Below are positions 42,870-50,008 of a stretch of 64,000 bases of DNA, one piece after another. The DNA comes from a virus. Position numbers and translations under genes: made by a program. The number at the start of each line of letters is the position of its first letter. The stretch's first letter is position 1. The DNA lies in IMG/VR virus record IMGVR_UViG_3300000216_000003, positions 1 to 64,000 of that record. One strand, 5' to 3'. The notes below the pieces were generated by a model. The model saw only the letters and a program-made list of their open reading frames with translations. It was not told the origin of the DNA and searched no databases.

Positions 42870-43228
42870 TTAGTTTCCTTTTCAGTCATGATTTTATTGA
42901 AAGTGTATTTTTCCCGATTTTTATTTATAATATCTTGAATAGTTGAACATGGTTCTGTAACTTTAATATTTACGATAATGCTTCCATTTGAATAATATTC
43001 TTTTTCTCTTCTAATAGTATATATACATCCGACTGATGACTTTTCTACCATCGATTCTGTTAGCCAATATTCATCGCTATGAGGATTGGTATGTAACAAT
43101 ACTAACCCAACACTACTAAGAATTAAGAGTGCGCTAAAAAACCAGGTTCCATAAGGAAAATTTTCAACAAAAAACATAATAGTAAAAAATAAGGACATTA
43201 TACATATTATCGGTAGTGCTATTTCCAT
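42866..43228 (-). CDS. membrane protein, CSTIQ pair copy 1
   Basis: 120 residues: two adjacent hydrophobic spans in the first 50 residues (LPIICIMSLFFTIMFFV, WFFSALLILSSVGLVLL), then a soluble domain with CIYTIRREK...EPCSTIQDIINKNREKYTF. The soluble part matches the next gene, so the two are duplicates. The pair of Cys may form a disulphide. Unknown function. Confidence 0.78.
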   Translation of the reverse strand: MEIALPIICIMSLFFTIMFFVENFPYGTWFFSALLILSSVGLVLLHTNPHSDEYWLTESMVEKSSVGCIYTIRREKEYYSNGSIIVNIKVTEPCSTIQDIINKNREKYTFNKIMTEKETK

Positions 43229-43597
43229 TTAATTATCACCTTCTGTACGTATGGTACTATTTAATATTTTATACTTTTTCCGGTTCTCATCTATAGTAGA
43301 TTGAATAGTGGAACATGGTTTATCAATATTGATAATTGTAATATCCTGTCTAGAAATACTCCATCCTTTATGTTTTCGTAGTGAATAATAACAATTATTA
43401 GGGAGTTGTTGTATATATTCTTTATAATAATATGTTGGACTCCCTTTCATAATATCATAAGATTTGCCACCGGCTGCTATTCCACCTAATAAAAACATCA
43501 AACCAACAAAATAGTGGGTTGTTTTGTTTGCGGTTAATATAAAAATTATTGCTAATGTAAGCAATACAACAGCTACAATTATAAGAATAATATCCAT
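43229..43597 (-). CDS. membrane protein, CSTIQ pair copy 2
   Basis: 122 residues: two hydrophobic spans (IILIIVAVVLLTLAIIFIL, YFVGLMFLLGGIAAG), then CYYSLRKHKGWSISRQDITIINIDKPCSTIQSTIDENRKKY, clearly related to 42866. Encoded back to back with it and the deaminase gene. Unknown function. Confidence 0.78.
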   Translation of the reverse strand: MDIILIIVAVVLLTLAIIFILTANKTTHYFVGLMFLLGGIAAGGKSYDIMKGSPTYYYKEYIQQLPNNCYYSLRKHKGWSISRQDITIINIDKPCSTIQSTIDENRKKYKILNSTIRTEGDN

Positions 43598-44011
43598 TTA
43601 ACAAACCTCGATTATTTCATCTGAATTTAGAAAATTCCGACGTTCAATTACTCCGAAAGTGCTATTATCAATAGTATAATATATCCGTTTTAATCCTATT
43701 TTATTTAAATAGTTCATACAGTGTTTACATGGTTTCGCTAGTCTGAATTTATTTGCTTTATCGATTCTAACGACTAACATTTCCAATCCTTTTAGATCTA
43801 TATATGCATTTAATACTGCGTCCTGCTCTGCATGAAGACTCCCTACCCATTTCATATATTTAGGATGTAGACGTCTTTTACTTCTCTGAGCTGTGTTTTT
43901 ACCTTTAGATATGATTTTTGATTTATTAAATATAATAGCACCTAGTTTAAATTGGTGGTCTACTTTTTTAGCTTCTTTAACAGCCGCCGTAATGAAACTC
44001 TTTTTAAACAT
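43598..44011 (-). CDS. dCMP/cytidine deaminase family protein
   Basis: 137 residues. Zinc-binding and catalytic H60-A-E62 (SLHAEQDAVLNA) and P-C95-KH-C98 (AKPCKHCMNYL) are intact. Likely deaminates dCMP to dUMP to feed ThyX, though the short basic sequence leaves the substrate open. First gene of the clamp operon after the promoter at 44043-44073. Confidence 0.88.
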   Translation of the reverse strand: MFKKSFITAAVKEAKKVDHQFKLGAIIFNKSKIISKGKNTAQRSKRRLHPKYMKWVGSLHAEQDAVLNAYIDLKGLEMLVVRIDKANKFRLAKPCKHCMNYLNKIGLKRIYYTIDNSTFGVIERRNFLNSDEIIEVC

Positions 44012-44042
44012 AAACCCCTCTTTCTATTCATTAATATGTAAT

Positions 44043-44073
44043 TTATTATATCTATATATTAATAAATAAAAAC
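44043..44073 (-). promoter_or_regulatory. phage promoter for the deaminase-clamp operon
   Basis: Minus-strand GTTTTTATTTATTAATA then TATAGATATAATAAAT. Placed right after the terminator of the candidate small RNA at 44085-44181. Confidence 0.8.
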
Positions 44074-44084
44074 AAGTAAAAGAT

Positions 44085-44181
44085 CATCAATAACCGAGGT
44101 TATTAATGAAGACACAATCTTAAACTCCAGGGATTAACCCGAAGGTTAAATCTGTGAGAACTAGGACAAGTCCTAATTCTT
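44085..44181 (-). ncRNA. candidate small RNA with three hairpins
   Basis: No ORF. On the minus strand, downstream of a perfect promoter at 44187-44218, are TAGGAC-TT-GTCCTA (44162-44175), TTAACC-UUCG-GGTTAA (44134-44149, a UUCG tetraloop) and CATTAATAAC-CTCG-GTTATTGATG (44085-44108), the last followed by ATCTTTT as a terminator. About 100 bases long. Promoter, compact stems and terminator together suggest a structured RNA; function unknown. Confidence 0.6.
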
Positions 44182-44186
44182 TATAT

Positions 44187-44218
44187 ATAATATCTATATC
44201 AAATCTTTGAAAACGTGG
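44187..44218 (-). promoter_or_regulatory. phage promoter for the candidate small RNA
   Basis: Minus-strand CCACGTTTTCAAAGATTTGA then TATAGATATTATATA, exact register and full CCACGTTTTCAAA box. The next feature downstream is not a gene but three hairpins. Confidence 0.78.
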
Positions 44219-44228
44219 TGATTCTATA

Positions 44229-44747
44229 TTAGAAAGAATTACCAGTTACTGCACTAAATGCACTAAAGTCAACATCAGAGAACTCTAAATTATGTGAAGC
44301 AATAGTATATTCAATTGATTGTTCTTGTGCACCAAGAGTGGGTAATAGATTTCCAGTTATAGGATCTACATCCAAATTTCCATTACCAAGTGCAATAATA
44401 ATTGGAAGATCTGGATTAGAATACATAAACATTGAAGTATATAGTGTGAATGCTGTTTCTACTACTTCAACATTAGTAGCGTCCATATCATCATCAACAA
44501 TAATCTTTAGAAATGTAGGAGATCCATCTCTTGATATCACATTTACATAACTAGCAGCATATGCTCTTATTAATGTAAATTTAGTAGCGTTACTTGGAAG
44601 AACAATGGACCCACTTAATAGATATTTTGGGTTTGTTAATATTGTTTTTCCACTTGATGATACTAGATCTTGTGATTCTTGATATGCAGCCCCACCTCCA
44701 GCATACTCAATAATTTTTGTTTTAGTTTCAGTGATAAGTTGTTTCAT
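44229..44747 (-). CDS. hypothetical protein, monocistronic
   Basis: 172 residues. Beta-rich with YASYVNVISRDGSPTFLKIIVDDDMDATNVEVVETAF and a hydrophobic IIIALGNGNLDVDP stretch. Own promoter at 44842-44879. Could be a small structural or decoration-type protein by composition, but nothing proves it. Confidence 0.75.
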   Translation of the reverse strand: MKQLITETKTKIIEYAGGGAAYQESQDLVSSSGKTILTNPKYLLSGSIVLPSNATKFTLIRAYAASYVNVISRDGSPTFLKIIVDDDMDATNVEVVETAFTLYTSMFMYSNPDLPIIIALGNGNLDVDPITGNLLPTLGAQEQSIEYTIASHNLEFSDVDFSAFSAVTGNSF

Positions 44748-44841
44748 TAAATTATATACCTTTTTATATCATTTAAGAATGTTACTAATCCTATATAGTG
44801 TATAAGACTTTAAAAAATAATATTAATATTTAGGCCCCAAT

Positions 44842-44879
44842 ATATTATATCTATATATTCCTGCTACGTAAATAAAAAC
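44842..44879 (-). promoter_or_regulatory. phage promoter upstream of the 44229 gene
   Basis: Minus-strand TTACGTAGCAGGAATA then TATAGATATAATATATTG. GTTTTTA is present but 8 bp too far upstream, so the functional -35-like box may be TTTACG. Confidence 0.65.
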
Positions 44880-44897
44880 ATACAAGCTATTTTTTAC

Positions 44898-44926
44898 TTT
44901 TATCTAGTTTTGATATAGATATAATA
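44898..44926 (+). promoter_or_regulatory. phage promoter upstream of the 44962 gene
   Basis: Plus-strand TTTTATCTAGTTTTGA then TATAGATATAATAAAA; divergent from the 44842 promoter. Confidence 0.75.
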
Positions 44927-44961
44927 AAATACTATTTCCTCTTTTACAAAGGATTTTTACT

Positions 44962-45129
44962 ATGAAAGCATTCCGTATTCGGAAGAACAACTATTTGTTC
45001 CTGGAAGGCTGTATACAAAACCTATTTTACTCAGAAGGAGTACCGCCACATTTCAAATTTCAACAAGAAATGCCATTTAAAAGACCATCAAAGAAAGGTG
45101 TTATATTCTTTTGTAGAAAAAAGACATAA
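44962..45129 (+). CDS. 55-residue basic protein, monocistronic
   Basis: MKAFRIRKNNYLFLEGCIQNLFY..., basic and aromatic, ending FFCRKKT. AAAGGA sits at good spacing before the ATG; a dedicated promoter lies 35 bases upstream and a terminator follows at 45145. A small, highly basic early-type protein; function unknown. Confidence 0.75.
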   Translation: MKAFRIRKNNYLFLEGCIQNLFYSEGVPPHFKFQQEMPFKRPSKKGVIFFCRKKT

Positions 45130-45144
45130 AGAAATAAAGAAATA

Positions 45145-45177
45145 AAAGAGTAATCGTAATAATATACGTTACTCTTT
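45145..45177. terminator. bidirectional terminator
   Basis: AAAGAGTAA/TTACTCTTT stem with about 15-base loop, A-rich before and TTTATTTG after. Sits between the convergent 44962 and 45183 genes. Confidence 0.75.
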
Positions 45178-45182
45178 ATTTG

Positions 45183-45521
45183 TTATGACCATTTTAAAAT
45201 TAGTTTTGTTATTGTTTTTTGATCCAAAGATGATTTACCATCTTTAAGCCTCTGTATCCATTCAATTTTAGATATTTCTTTATCAATAATATACCATCTA
45301 TCTGGATTATCATTATTAAATATTATAGCTGGTCCATCTTCTCTATGTAATAACCCATTATTAAACCAATATTTATTTCCTGTACTTGTATTTACAAAAG
45401 CATACCCATCTTCTCTATGTAGTTCTCCGTATGTATTTGTCCATATTAAATGGTCACCATCTTCATCAGTTTCACCTTTAAGATTAGGTGGATATATGTC
45501 AATTGTATAATGTTTACTCAT
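45183..45521 (-). CDS. HREDGPA-repeat protein, operon-terminal
   Basis: 112 residues with repeats ELHREDGYAFVN and LLHREDGPAIIF, then WYIIDKEISKIEWIQRLKDGKSSLDQKTITKLILKWS. The tail keeps ITKLIL but has KWS where upstream copies have ENS; no gene follows. MORN-variant repeat family, role unknown. Confidence 0.85.
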   Translation of the reverse strand: MSKHYTIDIYPPNLKGETDEDGDHLIWTNTYGELHREDGYAFVNTSTGNKYWFNNGLLHREDGPAIIFNNDNPDRWYIIDKEISKIEWIQRLKDGKSSLDQKTITKLILKWS

Positions 45522-45523
45522 TA

Positions 45524-45859
45524 TTAACTATTCTCCAGTATGATTCTGTTGATTGTCTTTTGATCCAGAGAGGATTTACCATCTCTTAAGTATTGAATCC
45601 ATTCATCTTTCGTTATATATTCACCATCAATATACCATTCATTAATATTTCCACTTTTCCAAATGCAAGCAGGACCATCTTCTCTATGTAACACGCCTCT
45701 ACAATACCAATATTCGGCACCAGTTTTATAAATAATTGCTGGTCCATTTTCTCTATGAAATAATCCATCAGAATCAGTCCATACACGATCACCATATTTA
45801 CATTCATCCCCATTTAAATTGGGAATAAATAATTCTTCATCGTATATGTCATTTGGCAT
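45524..45859 (-). CDS. HREDGPA-repeat protein
   Basis: 111 residues. Repeats LFHRENGPAIIY and VLHREDGPACIW, then IDGEYITKDEWIQYLRDGKSSLDQKTINRIILENS. Nearly the same C-terminal third as 45183. Overlaps the upstream stop (TAATG). Unknown function. Confidence 0.85.
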   Translation of the reverse strand: MPNDIYDEELFIPNLNGDECKYGDRVWTDSDGLFHRENGPAIIYKTGAEYWYCRGVLHREDGPACIWKSGNINEWYIDGEYITKDEWIQYLRDGKSSLDQKTINRIILENS

Positions 45860-46179
45860 TAACTATGCTCCAGTATGAGTTTTAATTCTGTATTTCGACC
45901 TAAACTAGAGGCAGCTTCTTTAAGCCATTGAAGCCACTCATCTTTTGAAATATCTATTCCATAGACATACCATCTAAGATCATATGATTCATCAACAGCT
46001 GGACCATCTTCTCGATGTAACCACCCATGATAGAACCAATTAACATGCCCATCTGGATATATAATAGCTGGACCATCTTCACGATGCCATCTACCTTCAG
46101 AATCAGTCCATATCATATCTCCATCTTGGTCTAATTCACCTTTAATATTGGGTTTAGTGCGTACAGTTGTATTATTCAT
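45859..46179 (-). CDS. HREDGPA-repeat protein
   Basis: 106 residues. Repeats RWHREDGPAIIYPDG and WLHREDGPAVDESYD, then VYGIDISKDEWLQWLKEAASSLGRNTELKLILEHS. The tail LKLILEHS precedes an ATG overlap. Unknown function. Confidence 0.85.
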   Translation of the reverse strand: MNNTTVRTKPNIKGELDQDGDMIWTDSEGRWHREDGPAIIYPDGHVNWFYHGWLHREDGPAVDESYDLRWYVYGIDISKDEWLQWLKEAASSLGRNTELKLILEHS

Positions 46180-46484
46180 ATATTAAGACATTTCTTAATA
46201 GATTTAATAGCAGCTTCCATCTTTAGACGGGCAGAAGAATTAGCACTATGAACTTTTAATTTGGGGCATTTAAAACTTTTATTTAAGTGTACTTGTTCTT
46301 CAATGTATAATAAAACATCATAACCAGTACCAATACCTTCATCGTCTCCTAAGTCATGATCTAAACTAATTACAGATATCCTTTCTGGATGTTTTAGTAA
46401 TGTTATTACTTCTTTAGGGGTTTTTAATAGTATCCAAGTATTATCATATGGAGTTCTTTCATCATCGAGATATATTTTCATCAT
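46176..46484 (-). CDS. cyclic-phosphate-processing receiver-like (cREC) protein
   Basis: 102 residues: KIYLDDERTPYDNTWILLKTPKEVITLL, VISLDHDLGDDEGIGTGYDVLLYIE and VHSANSSARLKMEAAIKSI. This is the pattern of cREC proteins (LDDER.P, SLDHDLG..tGYD, HSaN..gr..M). The family occurs in phages and near anti-phage signalling genes; a nucleotide-ligand role is proposed from fold only. Unlike its neighbours it has no HREDGPA repeats or ILExS tail. Confidence 0.82.
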   Translation of the reverse strand: MMKIYLDDERTPYDNTWILLKTPKEVITLLKHPERISVISLDHDLGDDEGIGTGYDVLLYIEEQVHLNKSFKCPKLKVHSANSSARLKMEAAIKSIKKCLNI

Positions 46485-46744
46485 GAATTCTCCAATATTA
46501 GACGAGTAATTTTATCAATTGAAATACTCGGATTACCAGATTTAAGCCATTGTATCCATTGTTTCTTAGTCATAATATTACCGTGATTGTAATATATTTC
46601 GAATTTATTATTAGTAATCATAGCCGGGCCATCTTCTCGATGTAGTTCTCCTTTATCATCACACCAAATTAAACCACCATCTACAGTAGCGACACCTTGT
46701 ACATTACGACGACTATGTTTTATACTATCTTCATTAAATGTCAT
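46481..46744 (-). CDS. HREDGPA-repeat protein, short
   Basis: 87 residues with one repeat, GELHREDGPAMITN, then YNHGNIMTKKQWIQWLKSGNPSISIDKITRLILENS. Same C-terminal module as 45183-45859. Overlaps the cREC ATG. Unknown. Confidence 0.83.
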   Translation of the reverse strand: MTFNEDSIKHSRRNVQGVATVDGGLIWCDDKGELHREDGPAMITNNKFEIYYNHGNIMTKKQWIQWLKSGNPSISIDKITRLILENS

Positions 46745-47091
46745 GATTCCTCCAATATTAATCCAATTAATTCATTTCGCTCTTTTCTTGTTATATTTTT
46801 AATATTATCTAAAATATACCTAGCATCTTCTCCCCTCAATTCTGAAGTTTTTATATTTATAACAACTCCATTATCCCAAATATTTAATAATCCATGCATA
46901 ATATCTAATATTTTTCTAAAATCTAAATCATAATCATCAAACTCATTTGTAAAAATAGTTATATCCATATTACTAGAATACTTATTCTCATCTAAACATA
47001 CTCTAAATAATTCAGTTTCTAGTGTAATTTTGATCATTTTAGTAACATATGTAATAACTTTTTCTTCTGCCGCTTCTCGTCTCGATATCAC
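46741..47091 (-). CDS. paralog family B, tail ELIGLILEES
   Basis: 116 residues, GTG start overlapping the upstream TGA. Pattern: N-terminal helix (KVITYVTKMIKITLETELFRV), beta region and ...ARYILDNIKNITRKERNELIGLILEES. With 47088, 47447, 47812 and 48374 it forms five tandem relatives sharing (I).T...LF.(I/V)......I and an LxxLxxIxxxExxxLxRxxLExS ending. TTGGAGGAATC serves the next ATG. Confidence 0.76.
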   Translation of the reverse strand: MISRREAAEEKVITYVTKMIKITLETELFRVCLDENKYSSNMDITIFTNEFDDYDLDFRKILDIMHGLLNIWDNGVVINIKTSELRGEDARYILDNIKNITRKERNELIGLILEES

Positions 47092-47450
47092 GATTGCTCC
47101 AATAGATGTCTTCTGAGTGAATTCTCTTCTTCTGAAGAAAGATTTTTACTTCTATTTAACATATCTCTAGTTTGACAATTATTCAATATATCTGCTCTAA
47201 CTGATATATTTATTATATCAGCACCGAAAAATACATCAGGGTCTAGAATATCCCTCCTAATTATATTATACCAATATTCTGATATATTAATATAGGATTC
47301 AAAATTCAAATCTTTAATCGGTAGATACCGGATAGAAATAGCCGTAATATTATAATCTGTTGTTGTAGTATATTTTACTATAAACAGATTAGATCCGATA
47401 GTCTTCTGAACTAGTTTTTTAACTTCTTTTATTAATTGATCAGTTGTCAC
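47088..47450 (-). CDS. paralog family B, tail SLRRHLLEQS
   Basis: 120 residues: EVKKLVQKTIGSNLFIVKYTTTTD, INISEYWYNIIRRDI, MLNRSKNLSSEEENSLRRHLLEQS. GTG start. Same architecture as 47447. Unknown function. Confidence 0.76.
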   Translation of the reverse strand: MTTDQLIKEVKKLVQKTIGSNLFIVKYTTTTDYNITAISIRYLPIKDLNFESYINISEYWYNIIRRDILDPDVFFGADIINISVRADILNNCQTRDMLNRSKNLSSEEENSLRRHLLEQS

Positions 47451-47815
47451 GATTGTTCCAATAGATGTCTATTTAACATATTAGTTTCTTTATTGGAAAG
47501 ATTTGGTATTATTCGGAATATATCCATTATTTGTTTTTTCTCTAATATATTAGTATTAATAATTAAATGCTTAATTTTATTATATGTTTTACTATCTCTA
47601 AACATATCTTCTATTTTATGTTTCAAATATTCATCAGTTGGAATAGTTCCAAGTAGAATATTACCTCTCATAATAGTAATAACTTCAGATTGTAGATACC
47701 ATATAGTTAAATACATAGTATTATTAATTCTAGAAGTATCTAATATGAAAAGTCGGTTGCCTAGTATATTTCGACATATAGTTCTTGTATTTCTAATTAT
47801 CTCTTTTTCAGTCAT
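47447..47815 (-). CDS. paralog family B, tail MLNRHLLEQS
   Basis: 122 residues: NTRTICRNILGNRLFILDTSRINNTMYLTIWYL, then helices and IFRIIPNLSNKETNMLNRHLLEQS. Last codons TTGGAACAATCGTGA hold the next ribosome site and start. Unknown function. Confidence 0.76.
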   Translation of the reverse strand: MTEKEIIRNTRTICRNILGNRLFILDTSRINNTMYLTIWYLQSEVITIMRGNILLGTIPTDEYLKHKIEDMFRDSKTYNKIKHLIINTNILEKKQIMDIFRIIPNLSNKETNMLNRHLLEQS

Positions 47816-48372
47816 GATTGCTCCAATATCACTCTATTTAATCTAATCGTTTCTTTAACTGTAATAGAAGGGATAGTATCTAAAAGATGTAAAACTGCTG
47901 CTTTATTTAATTCTTCAAACACTATCTTTATTCTAATCCCTCTCATATCTCCAGTTTGAACAATTGCACCTCTCATAATTGGAATCTTCCATTTTACAGA
48001 GTTTTGCATCATTCTTCGTTGAATAAACATACGATTATTAGAAGTATTAGCTTCATGATCTACAAATATTCGAATATAACAATCAAATGGTTTAATACTG
48101 TTCCATTGTATTGTATGGTTATAATCGATTGCAAATAATCTATTTGGCAGTATCATTTTAGCTATCATAGTTACGTCATTTTTTATCTTATTTAATCTAC
48201 TTAATCTAGATCTATATACTAATTCACCAGTCTCTCTAGGAGATATAAAAGGGGGTGTTGATATACTACGAGGCATAGCCGGTATTGCGAATACGGGTAT
48301 TCCTGGTTCTATGATTGGATTTTCTTCATAAGACTTTATCCACATATCATGAAACGATTTTAAACTAAACAT
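47812..48372 (-). CDS. paralog family B with N-terminal extension, tail RLNRVILEQS
   Basis: 186 residues. An extra 55-residue start with Pro/Ile-rich PIIEPGIPVFAIPAMPRSISTPPF precedes the family core (MIAKMILPNRLFAIDYNHTIQW ... LDTIPSITVKETIRLNRVILEQS). Longest member of family B. Unknown. Confidence 0.76.
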   Translation of the reverse strand: MFSLKSFHDMWIKSYEENPIIEPGIPVFAIPAMPRSISTPPFISPRETGELVYRSRLSRLNKIKNDVTMIAKMILPNRLFAIDYNHTIQWNSIKPFDCYIRIFVDHEANTSNNRMFIQRRMMQNSVKWKIPIMRGAIVQTGDMRGIRIKIVFEELNKAAVLHLLDTIPSITVKETIRLNRVILEQS

Positions 48373-48373
48373 T

Positions 48374-48721
48374 CTAAGAATCCTCCAATATTATACGAGT
48401 TAATATATTCTTTTCATAACTAGTAATATCATAAAGAGTATCAAGAAGAGATTGGGCTTCTTCCCTCCCCAATTTATTTATGGTTATATCTTCTACTCTT
48501 GCTCTTTTATCTGTTATTCCAGTATTTATTAATTGTTGTAGATTGTATAATAAAACAACTGATATTGAATCTTTATTTATATGAGATATTTTAATTTTTA
48601 CTTCATTATATTTTATACTTTTCTTTATCTTAAATAATCTAGTATTTGTCATTACTTCTATTATATAATACATACTATTCTTTATTGTATCTAAGTGAAC
48701 CCTTTTTTGAGAAGATATCAT
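48374..48721 (-). CDS. paralog family B, tail ILTRIILEDS
   Basis: 115 residues: MYYIIEVMTNTRLFKIKKSIKYNEVKIKISHI, EEAQSLLDTLYDITSYEKNILTRIILEDS. GAGGATTC precedes the next ATG. Unknown function. Confidence 0.76.
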   Translation of the reverse strand: MISSQKRVHLDTIKNSMYYIIEVMTNTRLFKIKKSIKYNEVKIKISHINKDSISVVLLYNLQQLINTGITDKRARVEDITINKLGREEAQSLLDTLYDITSYEKNILTRIILEDS

Positions 48722-48990
48722 ATATTTTCCAGTAATGCTTTAGTAATTATATTTAACGGCAACTTTGAATGTTTTTTAATCCAATTTCTCCAATCTTCTT
48801 TACTAAGACTCCTCCCATGTATGTAAAATAGATCATCCTTATTAATATTTCCTCTTATAATAGCAGGGCCTTCTTCTCTATGTAATTTCTTATCTTTTCT
48901 GTAATAACAATTACCAAAAGGATCAATATATTGTATATCTAGTGTTATCCTTGCTATCTCAGTTATTACTGTAATATCATCCCGATCCAT
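48718..48990 (-). CDS. HREEGPA-repeat protein, first gene of the 49.0-45.2 kb operon
   Basis: 90 residues, one repeat (KLHREEGPAIIRG), then IHGRSLSKEDWRNWIKKHSKLPLNIITKALLENI. Follows the promoter at 49024-49053. Its ending is a variant of the common tail. Unknown function. Confidence 0.8.
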   Translation of the reverse strand: MDRDDITVITEIARITLDIQYIDPFGNCYYRKDKKLHREEGPAIIRGNINKDDLFYIHGRSLSKEDWRNWIKKHSKLPLNIITKALLENI

Positions 48991-49023
48991 ATTAACCCCT
49001 ATATATAGAATGTGAATATATTG

Positions 49024-49053
49024 TATTATATCTATATAAGACGAAATAAAAAG
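49024..49053 (-). promoter_or_regulatory. phage promoter for the 49.0-45.2 kb operon
   Basis: Minus-strand CTTTTTATTTCGTCTTA then TATAGATATAATACAA. CTTTTTA replaces GTTTTTA because the box is the U-tract of the terminator at 49053-49079. Confidence 0.75.
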
Positions 49054-49079
49054 TGGTGAGACCTTGATGATCTCACCAC
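49046..49079 (-). terminator. terminator after the 53.4-49.1 kb operon
   Basis: Perfect stem GTGGTGAGA/TCTCACCAC with 9-base loop, followed on the minus strand by TTTTTATTTCG, which is also the promoter box of the next unit. Confidence 0.85.
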
Positions 49080-49085
49080 GGTAAA

Positions 49086-49331
49086 CTAACCGATAACGAC
49101 TAGTTTTAGTTGTGTATTTTTTGGAGTTGAAGTCATATCAAGAGTAATCTCAATACTATCTTCAGTAATAGTATCGATACCCCAATCAAAAGCTTCTTTC
49201 CATAATTCTGTTTCTTTATATCTATAATAGACAAAACAAACAACATCTGTTGTATTTAATTCATGATATAATGTATGTTGAGTTTTATCACAAACCCATT
49301 CAAATACTTCCTTCTTTACACAACCGCTCAA
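49086..49331 (-). CDS. hypothetical protein, operon-terminal
   Basis: 81 residues. KKEVFEWVCDKTQHTLYHELNTTDVVCFVYYRYKETELWKEAF, then beta strand SIEITLDMTS. Two or three Cys. Ends LKLVVIG. ATGA overlap with the DUF7662-like gene. Unknown. Confidence 0.72.
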   Translation of the reverse strand: MSGCVKKEVFEWVCDKTQHTLYHELNTTDVVCFVYYRYKETELWKEAFDWGIDTITEDSIEITLDMTSTPKNTQLKLVVIG

Positions 49332-49729
49332 GCGACACGCATCAATAGACGATCGCTAAGGACTTTAGCGATACCTGAATTAGTTTCTGCTAACTCAGTG
49401 TCTGATAAATATGGTAGAAGTTCAATAAAATTAGAACCAATACGAGTAAAGGTAACTGAGTGTTTCGAACTGTAGAAATCTACAGAGGATACCATATAAC
49501 CAGAGCTCAACCACATTAGAGTATGGTAATGATGATATTTTCCAGGAGCATCTTTATCTGGATGTGGATCATTAGACCAGAATAATGCGTTCATATGATC
49601 AGTAGCGCTCTTAGGCAATGTAAATCCTAGAATATTCTCTAGTTCTTCCATTGATAATTTAACACGCTGTGTAGTCTTTTCAGAAAGGTAAGTATGTAAT
49701 GGTTTGTATTTTGATTTAACCTTCGTCAT
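49328..49729 (-). CDS. DUF7662-like protein
   Basis: 133 residues. VKLSMEELENILGFTLPKSATDHMNALFWSND...LMWLSSGYMVSSVDF matches a small domain with L..lE.ilG..LP.SA..h...W.......W...G, also present in 50009. Common in bacteria and phages near nucleases or DNA-modifying genes; function unknown. Confidence 0.65.
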   Translation of the reverse strand: MTKVKSKYKPLHTYLSEKTTQRVKLSMEELENILGFTLPKSATDHMNALFWSNDPHPDKDAPGKYHHYHTLMWLSSGYMVSSVDFYSSKHSVTFTRIGSNFIELLPYLSDTELAETNSGIAKVLSDRLLMRVA

Positions 49730-49976
49730 CTGATAAGTCTCCTTGGGGTTGTGGTGTATCTCTAGAACAATAACGCTCTAGAAGTAGTGGTTCTTTGTTA
49801 AATAATCCAAGTATACATGATACTTCGTTAATAGGTCTGTTTGAATTAAGTGCTTCTTTTTTAATATTTTCTATTTGTTGTAATTTTTGTTCTTCATGCT
49901 TATATCTAAGAACATCTTCAGATGTATCACTTTTATACATAAATATTATCATAACTATAATAGTTAGTGCAACCAT
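49716..49976 (-). CDS. small membrane-anchored protein
   Basis: 86 residues from ATG 49976 after TTAGGT. Residues 1-14 (MVALTIIVMIIFMY) are hydrophobic; the open frame extends upstream with more hydrophobic residues (WSDIILGI) but no standard start, so the span may be longer. Soluble part is charged, with a few Cys (CILGLF, RYCSRD). Unknown. Confidence 0.62.
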   Translation of the reverse strand: MVALTIIVMIIFMYKSDTSEDVLRYKHEEQKLQQIENIKKEALNSNRPINEVSCILGLFNKEPLLLERYCSRDTPQPQGDLSDDEG

Positions 49977-50008
49977 TATACCTAATATAATATCACTCCA
50001 ATTGATAT

